NCBI GenBank assembly: GCA_021397845.1
Contig: JAHSVC010000033.1
Location: forward strand, 361,001-425,000
Direction: 5' to 3'
DNA length: 64,000 nt
DNA from: Areca catechu
Lineage: Eukaryota > Streptophyta > Magnoliopsida > Arecales > Arecaceae
A program made the position numbers and the translations under genes. The notes under the pieces are model-generated. The model was not told the origin of the DNA, did not search any database, and worked only from the letters and a program-made list of their open reading frames with translations. Every line of letters begins with the position of its first letter. The stretch's first letter is position 1. Shown here one piece after another: positions 57,201 to 64,000 of this stretch.

Positions 57201-59439
57201 TGAGTTGCATGTTCAAGAAAAGGGAGTCTTTGGCTAGAGGGAAACGAAACCTTGCACCTGGAGTGACACATTCACAGACCAAGATGATGAGCTCACTAGA
57301 CTTGGTTGACAACTAGGACTGCTGCTTGCGACTCTCTCTGCTCGAATGAGATCTCCTCTTTCGGGAGTTCAGTCTCACTACTGCAAGGTCTTCGGACATA
57401 CTCAGCATACTTGCCCTCAGCGCCTTACAGGATACTCGCCGGATGGAACCTGATGAGCTCCTCTACAGCGCGGATCTGGGGCTCGATCTATGCTGCTTGC
57501 TAAGGTGCTGACTCACTCCCTGCATCTCAAAGGGCTCCCAGGGTCAAAGGGAAAACGAAGGGCTCCAACCTAGTGGGACAGAAGGGCTCCTCCAAAACAA
57601 AAAAGAAGGAAAGACTGTCATTCTATTCTCAGTCCCTCTATCAGCCCTTATTGCCATTGACCAACCTCTTGGAAGCTTTGCCATGAAGCCAGCCCTTGCC
57701 CCCCTTCTACTGACACTGAGCAAACTGCACCGACTGGAGTAACAGGCTCATACGACTGGGAATAAGTTGTGAACTACCTATGCTGATAGAACCGACCCGC
57801 TACCCGAGGTTGCCCTAACAGAACTAGCTGACCCAGCGAGCTACAAAGGAAAGGGAGATTGATCACTGCTTTTAGCCTACTAATATAAAGGTAGGCAAGA
57901 AAGCCAGTCCATGTTGCCGCTTCCATTTCTCAATCTCATTCAATCAACTTCTGATTCCATCTTGTCTGTCTGGCCCGGTGTACCTACTAGAGGTATTCAA
58001 TACCCTACTCCTACTAAAGGAAAAGTTCGGAATCAAGAGAATGATGGATCCCAGCTGCCTTAACTGCAGGAATCCCAACAGCAGGAATAAGAGCTACACG
58101 CCGAGCTGACAGAGCGAGACCGGCTGCAAAAGGGAGATTTGGACAACCCGTAGAGTCTTGTCTTCAAGCCCAAGGCGAAAGGCGAATGCCGAAGGCGATT
58201 GAGGATCAAATCAAGCATTAAAGACATACCCGAACCGAGCTGCAAGCACAAAAGCCGTTACACTCGAACCAAGCGTTCTTTATGTTCGGCAACATGGAGA
58301 ATCGGAATATTGCGACCTCTCTCCACTCCCTAACGCACCAGGCCATACAGAGCCTATAAGAAGAGAAGAGGCCTATAAATTGACGTTTATCGTGTCTTGA
58401 GGTAAAGAAGAGGCCTTCGGTCAATGTTGCCGGAAGTGAAGGCCGTCGAATAGGATCCCTTTCGAAAGACAGAACTATTAAGTACGCCAACGCTAGTCAG
58501 AAACGAAGGCAAGGGCTATCCGACTTAACAACGAGCCCCTCCCCAACTGCAAGACCAGAGGCTACTGCCTTACATGAACTAGTTGCGAAAGCAGCGAGCG
58601 CAGTAAACAGAGCGAGCCAGATAGAGAAGGGTGCGCGTTAGCGCTTTCCGTTTTCTCGCTTTCTTTCTGTTTCTTCTATTGGATGTCATAGTGTTGCTCT
58701 ACTTGAGCTGCTATTTCAAAATAAAGGTTTTCTGTTAAATCTCCCTTCTCTGATGACTTACACATTTTCAATCAAATCATGATCCCATATTGATCAATTT
58801 CGCATTGATCAGGGCAGACGTTCCAGCTGCCGATTCAAAGAGATAAAAGGGAGAAGGTACAATCTTGCTACTCCACCTGCCTTAAAGCAAAGGGTAATAT
58901 GTTGATCACTCCATTGCCATTTCTTCGGTCCCTCCTCAGATGTGTCACTGTCCCCGGCAAGAGTGCACTCTTTCGACGCTTTCTGACCAATAAGACGGTC
59001 GACAATAGCTCTTACTCGCCTTTCACTCGTTTGCAAACAATAGTTGAATCAAATCAGCAAGGGAACTAGTTGCGAGAGATCTGTCTCATGTCATGGCATG
59101 GAAAAGTAAATGCCGCGGATCGTCTGCTGATGCTAATGTGGTCGGAGAAAGAGAAAAAGCTAATCATTGATCCGAAAGTGCCACCTGCAGCCTTAATTAA
59201 AGGTGATCTATACGGGGATTTTGATCAAGCTTGAAAACAATGTCTAAGAAGACAGAAAGAGAGAAGAGAGTTCAGTTCTCATGGTCGATCAAACTTTCAA
59301 TCGTTCGGAGATCGCCCACGGAAGCTTTAAATCCATCAATCCATCCCGAGAGCTATCCAAGGTGGGAGGGTCGCTGGGTTCATACATGTTGGCTCCTTCC
59401 GTCTGAATGGGTTTTTAGGGTTTTCCTTAGGGGACTCCA
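54235..59439. other. Mostly non-coding spacer
   Basis: About 5.2 kb. Frames of 102-125 codons (54958-55335 plus; 56889-57197 plus) show no family motifs. The frame at 56889 is charged and helical in parts (RLVQEHQAKERVPGGFLNRY) and could be a nuclear or retroelement scrap. Copy 2 of the 27-bp repeat lies at 58633-58659. Confidence 0.45.
58633..58659 (+). repeat. 27-bp dispersed direct repeat, copy 2
   Basis: Matches 41699-41725 with one substitution, same orientation. Confidence 0.7.
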
Positions 59440-59934
59440 TACAAGGTAGATCGAGCGCGAGTGATTAAGGTGTTGCTGCGCTATGGTCCGGTGGGTCAGG
59501 ATCATGTTGGGGGTCACTCCTCTTGCAATTAAGATGAATCGCAGGGGATGTTTGAGTTCTACTACCTCGTCATGCTTACCAGAGTCTTCAACGAAGTTGT
59601 GCGATGCCCCCGTGTCGACTAAGGCCACAGTGTCTCGTCCGTTTACCGTGACACCGGCGTGCGTCTCTCCTGCTCGACTCACTCATAGTCCCCTTAATCG
59701 CATTCAGCAGCTGCCCCCGCTCGGTTCTTCCGACTGCATCAATACTGCATTAAGGGGACATGCGAAATCCGGCTTCGAACAGATGAAAGACCTCATCTCC
59801 TGCCGTTCCGCCTTCTTTGGTGGTTTCGGCTCAGTCGTCTTGCCCTCTGGCCTGACGAACCTCTTCTTCGATGAACATATCAATCTCATGTGCTGGGATC
59901 TGGTATTCTTCCTGCAGCGCTTCTCGAATCTCAA
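59440..59934 (-). pseudogene. Ty3/gypsy gag zinc-knuckle and protease fragment
   Basis: The minus frame 59934-59704 ends with FICSKPDFACPLNAVLMQSE, a degenerate zinc knuckle plus the 'LNA' linker of plant gypsy gag (C..C...H....C...KALNA); one Cys and the His are altered. After a stop, the frame 59682-59380 has GVTVNGRDTVALVDTGASHN followed by FV, the retroviral aspartic protease active site (DTGA). Similarity fades after about 59500. Order gag then protease is preserved, broken by the stop near 59703. Confidence 0.85.
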
Positions 59935-59949
59935 TCTCCTCCCAGTTAA

Positions 59950-60110
59950 TGAATGGGACTTTTTCTTCTTTTTGATAAAGTTAGGCTGCTCCGGTGGTCT
60001 GGCCTTGGCGGTTGTTTTACCGTGAAGTCCCTCCTAACTGGCGAAGCCGAGCCTTTCCAGGAATCCGGTCTTACCTACTGGGACGGAGGCAGACTTTGGT
60101 ACGATTGGGA
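59950..60110 (+). pseudogene. Diverged partial copy of orf186 start
   Basis: LIKLGCSGGLALAVV (59970-60020) followed, after a one-base shift, by TVKSLLTGEAEP matches residues 28-55 of orf186 (MIKMGCSGGLTFAIVFAVKH, then LLTTESAP). At the DNA level 'cctactgggacggaggca' (60079 on) also parallels 'cctgctggggcggattcg' of orf186 (11584 on). Similarity stops after about 160 nt. It joins the gypsy gag fragment on its left. Confidence 0.65.
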
Positions 60111-62515
60111 TCTGACCCTCCTACAACCAAACATCAAGACGAGGGCGTCGTGACCTGTCATTGGGTCGCAGATCTCAGGGGCTTACCATTGGGACGAACC
60201 ATCAAATAGAAAGGTAACCCCACCCAATATGGAGCGATCTCGCGCTGGAGATCTAAATCTAAACAAACCCAGGCAAGGCTTGCCACCCCAGGCGGCCTCA
60301 ACAAACCCCTCCATCCGCGGGAATCGAAAATGGGGCGTGAATAAGGAGTAAGATGAACCGGATTCCGGGGCCATCCCATCCTATCTATGTCCGTATATCA
60401 AGTATGGTTGGACCCTGAACTTTAGGGCAGCTCCTGACAGCGGGCGACTGGGCGATGAGCGTCGAATAATTACGGATTGTCCCCACTCTTGCGACAGACG
60501 GGGCTGGAGTTACACAAGACTCCAAATCAGGTGGTTCCAACATGTAGACGCCTGATTCAATAACAGATAGCTAACTTAGTGGTCGCAACTGAACCGCGTA
60601 AGGGAAACTATCGAGTCGCACCCTCTTGCTGGTAACCAGCATGCAGAAGTGAAGTGATCGCCCGTGGTCCCGGCTTATCCCTGCTCGGGGGATATCTAGA
60701 GCCTTGGCGCCTACAGAAGCTATCACAGATTTCCGTAGAGTAAGATGCAGCTCTCCTTATCTATATAAAACCGAACATCGGCTTAAGGATGCCCGGGGGG
60801 ATACATCGATAAGTATTCAACCGTTGAGAGTGTCGTGTTCACGTCTCACATGGAACCTTGCTGATATCCGGACAGAAGCCTCTCCCCCATATGGGCTATC
60901 GTCGGTAAAATCGATCCTCAATTCTATCGAAGGATGGAATGGACGTCTTTCTATTCCATTTATCAAGTGTGGCACGAAGGTTTCCAGAGAATGGCTGGAT
61001 TGAATCTTGCCTTGCTCGAAGTGTCTCTCACCCAATCGGACTAACGCGGACGGGTGAGAGGCGATACCGTATAAGTATCAGCATTTGCCGTATTAAGAGA
61101 AGAACGGATTATGTATCCTCTTCATAAAACAAATGAGATTGTGACACCTAGGTGGAGGACACAGGATAAATGCAAGCCGGCAATCCTGAGCTAATCGCAC
61201 CCAAGCAGTCCTTATCCATGTTTGGAACTGTTGATGGCAGTACCGCTGCTCAACTACGATATGCTTGATAGATCGACTTTAAAGCATCTTCACAAGCATT
61301 CCTACTTGAACTAGAAAGGGCAGAGATGGCATACTCTTCTATACGATTCATGTCCTTGTCAGCTCGATGGAAAGGGAATTCTTCCTTCTTTCCACTTTGG
61401 ATCATCTAATTTAGCTTTCAAAAAATCTGAATCTGGCCCTGATCTGAGGGTCATTCTTGCAGCTGGCCAATCCCCCTCAATTGCCTTATAGCTTTCTTTC
61501 AACCTTTGCTTTCACATGACCCCAGTTTGAACTATCTCTATCGCCAATCCGCTGCAATTATCATTTTTCATTTGGTTGTTGGCTCTCCGCCCAGAGCATG
61601 GGACAACAACTTATCCCCGAATTTCATTATGCCTCAGTTCGAAATTGAGACAATTAGGCAGACTATCAATACTTTTGAAGTCAAAAATAGCTGTGTTGGT
61701 GAGAATGTTATCGAAGCGGCTGAGGGGCGAGAAAGCCCCTTGTTCAAGCCCGATCGATTAGACGCTTCAAGAGTAGAATCGGCAAAGAGTATATAGCGTA
61801 CGAGGACCCGATTTCAGAGGAAATAATGAGTGCGAGTGGGAAAAGGTAACCGGTAACCTAATAGGGTTTATACCTCAACGACTGATAGCCAAAAGGCTGA
61901 GCCAATGTAGGCTTGCTTCGCATAGGCTACACAAGCCAGGTCTCCCTAGCGAGTAGAGAGAGAGGCTCATTTTTGTGCAGATTGGATGGCAAAAGCAGCT
62001 TGTGAGCAGATCCAGAATTAGAAGCAATTGTCACAGGTTATAAAGTAATCCATCTGTTGATGATATTTTAGCAGTGAAAAGATGTGTTCGAAGCAAAGTT
62101 GCAACTGAAATGAATAGAATGCTACTGAGGAAATTCAGAGCAGAGGAAGTTAATGAAGCAGTGTCCACCCCACCAAGGCCTGTTCGGACGGACTAGGGCA
62201 GTCAGCCGATTTTCGGATCGGAAAATCAATCGTCTTCTGGTGGTAATCGTCTGATTCTCTTCTTTTTGGAATAGAAGTAGGGATTCCCCTCCGCATCACT
62301 CAAAGAAAGCTAAAGCTAGCAGCGAAGGATCCCTAGCCTAGTATTAGAACCTAAGCGATTAGTCCCCAAATCCGTTATTGAGTAGGTAACCCAATAGAGT
62401 TACCGAGAAAGTAGTCCCCGAATCTGTTATTGATCGGAGGCTGCCCGACCGGATGATGAATGGAAAGTCCTCCTTTCATAACAAGGACCAATGACGATCA
62501 GGAAAAGGGGAAGAA
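60111..62515. other. Non-coding spacer with an unassigned structured-looking block
   Basis: 60.4-61.15 kb is G/C-richer, has no convincing coding frame (a 99-codon plus frame and a 72-codon minus frame overlap) and contains several local stems, the best at 61022-61063. 62368-62432 holds a short direct repeat 'agtcccc(a/g)aatc(c/t)gttattga'. No gene recognised. Confidence 0.45.
61022..61063 (+). other. 12-bp stem-loop in the 60.4-61.15 kb block
   Basis: tgtctctcaccc (61022-61033) pairs with gggtgagaggcg (61052-61063), including G-T wobbles, with an 18-nt loop. A second small hairpin, gatac-cgtataa-gtatc, follows directly. Could belong to a structured RNA or be chance. Confidence 0.4.
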
Positions 62516-62587
62516 AGTGGGGTAGAGTAAGGGTGAACTCATCAGACTCATTACTTGAAAACTACAGGTTCGAATCCTCCGTTACCA
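62516..62587 (+). pseudogene. Decayed trnfM(CAU)
   Basis: Follows the plant mitochondrial initiator tRNA closely in its centre: 'ggggtagagtaa...ggtgaactcatcagactcat' (D-arm and anticodon arm with CAT) and 'actacaggttcgaatcct' (T-arm). The anticodon stem has a mismatch, the 3' half of the T stem and the acceptor stem no longer pair, and the functional gene's 'ccccgc' 3' end is replaced by 'ccgttacc'. Probably not a working tRNA. Confidence 0.65.
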
Positions 62588-62885
62588 AGGCGAATGAATT
62601 CCATTCAATAAAGGCTTTTATTTTAGGCCCAGGGGTAATGTAATAACCCCTCCTCTGTCAATTGAAATTGGCTTTTCCGGCGCTTTTCAGGCATTCGTGA
62701 TCTCTGTCACAGGACAGATTCTCAATCGGAAGATCCCAGTTTGATTGGAGAGGAAAAGGAGGGTTCCCTTAGGTTCTTAGTAGCCGGCTCATGAAATGAA
62801 CTTGCCTTTCATATATATAGCTGGATTTTCTTTTAATTGAATTACTGAATTACCTGCTTGGAGCCGCTCTTCCCTATCACTTCAG

Positions 62886-63107
62886 GGTATTTTGAAAGAT
62901 CTTCGGAAGATGTTGGTGGAAGGCGATCTCTCGTTAGTGGAGGTCAATCCTTTTATTATCGACACGCAAGGTGATCTTCTGTGTCTCGATGCTAAGGTAG
63001 TGGTAGATGATAATGCTTTATTTAGGCAATCTAAACTGCGGGCGATGCGTGATCCGAGTCAAGAAGATCCACGTGAAAGCCATGCCATGCCCGAGATTGG
63101 GAACTAA
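62886..63107 (+). pseudogene. Fragment of bacterial-type succinyl-CoA ligase beta subunit (sucC)
   Basis: About 70 codons of the ATP-grasp part of SucC, the succinyl-CoA synthetase beta chain of the TCA cycle. Visible: LSLVEVNPFIIDTQGDLLCL followed by DAK, then DDNALFRQSKLRAMRDPSQE and DPRE. The Asn of EVNP and the Asp of DAK, the Mg-binding pair in E. coli SucC (N199, D213), are kept with the same 14-residue spacing. GDL.CLDAK and NALFRQ resemble proteobacterial proteins more than the plant nuclear SCS beta as I remember it (NQLVAADAKLNFDDNAAFRQ). The frame opens at 62841 without an ATG; similarity starts near 62892 and ends near 63085, before the stop. A fragment of a roughly 390-residue protein, not functional. 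Transfer from a bacterium is inferred. Confidence 0.8.
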
Positions 63108-64000
63108 ACTACATTTCGTTAGAAGGTCAAACCATAAGTCCTGTTTTCTAGTAATCAAAGTGGCCTTTATATCTATGACAATAAACCAGCCAGCCTACGG
63201 CAACTGCGCGACGTTCTCATTGTAGTAACTTGTTGGTCTACTCGGGCAAGGTCCTTCTTTTCTAAGCTGCTGTTCAATCCGTCCTTCTACTGGATGTCAT
63301 ACCGGGCATTCATAATTCATCGCATCAATAGAAGCAGGCTTCCTCTTTACTCGCTGAGATATGGTTGATCCAGCCATCATTCCGGGTACTGAGGACTGAA
63401 CTAAGCCCAGAATGAGAATGGACGTAATTCCTCTTTCTGCTCAAAGTGACCTTGAATCCTTGCGATCTGGTTTTCCACCATCCGATGATATAGCTTAGAG
63501 CAGACTTAGGACCGAACGTACTAGTACTAAACCTGTTCACAAAGAGGCCTGCCCTAATGGTTGTTGCTACTTTTATTCCCGTATTGGTGGATAGATATAG
63601 CCTTAGCCTAATCAGGACTGATGTGGTTTTATTTTATATGTGGTCCTCCATTGTCTTTTAATCCGGTTAGAGGGTGGTGAATTGCGAGGTGGAAGGGTGG
63701 TGTCCCCTTGCTGTATAGAAAAGGAAAAAAGTATTCTTTAAAGGAGAAGAAAGAGCGGATTGGAATATCTCTGTCAATGAGTTGTGTGTGTTGGATTGTC
63801 TCTTTTCATAGTGTCTTTGATTATGATGGGTTTTGCGCTTGAGGTTCTGTGTAGCATTCTATTTGTAAACCTATTTGGATTCAAATTAGAGATAGGCGAG
63901 GGACTGAGGGCGAAGGTAGAGAGAGGGAGCGGTTATGGGAACGGCTAGTCAAGAGTCCTAACCTGCAATGGTTGAGGTCCTTTCTAGAGAGGGCTCCCGC
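63108..64000. other. Non-coding spacer
   Basis: About 0.9 kb to the window end. Short frames only. SucC similarity does not continue here in any frame I checked. Confidence 0.5.

Noticed and set aside
59483..60025. 180-codon plus frame
   Set aside because: Mostly antisense to the gypsy gag/protease piece; only its last 20 codons, the orf186-like module, look meaningful.
1..64000. CRISPR array, defence system, phage or bacterial operon
   Set aside because: No regularly spaced repeats, no cas-like genes and no operon structure; the content is plant mitochondrial.
1..64000. Consensus CRTA-type mitochondrial promoters
   Set aside because: I found no convincing CRTAAGAGA nonanucleotide in front of ccmFc, orf186 or rps1 by eye; a systematic search would be needed.

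Overview
The window is angiosperm mitochondrial DNA. It carries the plant-mitochondrial split gene ccmFc with its group II intron, an intact plant-type mitochondrial rps1, a plastid psbB fragment, a decayed mitovirus RdRp, and scattered pieces of nuclear LINE, copia and gypsy retroelements. Only two recognised genes occur in 64 kb, so the genome is probably large and spacer-rich. The species cannot be named from this sequence.

Layout. 1-11 kb is spacer holding a copia integrase fragment (3.35-3.79 kb, minus), a broken mitovirus RdRp C-terminal part (4.5-5.5 kb, minus) behind Lys/Ala/Ser/Pro-rich frames, and two LINE fragments (6.8-7.36 kb minus, 9.6-9.88 kb plus). The main gene island is at 11.1-14.55 kb, all on plus: orf99, orf186 (5 nt apart), a plastid psbB fragment lying antisense, then ccmFc exon 1, intron and exon 2. 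A LINE 3' part lies at 16.2-17.1 kb. The stretch from 17 to 30 kb is almost empty apart from a gypsy gag-like piece.

A 323-codon two-helix ORF of unknown function occupies 30.4-31.4 kb (minus). The second island, 33.3-34.84 kb plus, is a broken ORF followed by rps1. From 35 to 64 kb there are only fragments: copia GAG-pre-integrase (37.4 kb), gypsy integrase (46.6 kb), gypsy RT (49.4 kb), gypsy gag/protease (59.4-59.9 kb), a second copy of the start of orf186 (60.0 kb), a decayed trnfM (62.5 kb), and a short piece of a bacterial-type sucC (62.9-63.1 kb).

Function. ccmFc (System I cytochrome c maturation) and rps1 (mitoribosome small subunit) are the only genes with assignable jobs. Both need C-to-U RNA editing or splicing typical of plants. 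Everything else records transfer into and rearrangement of the mitochondrial genome: plastid, nuclear, viral and apparently bacterial DNA, plus short dispersed and palindromic repeats that may support recombination.
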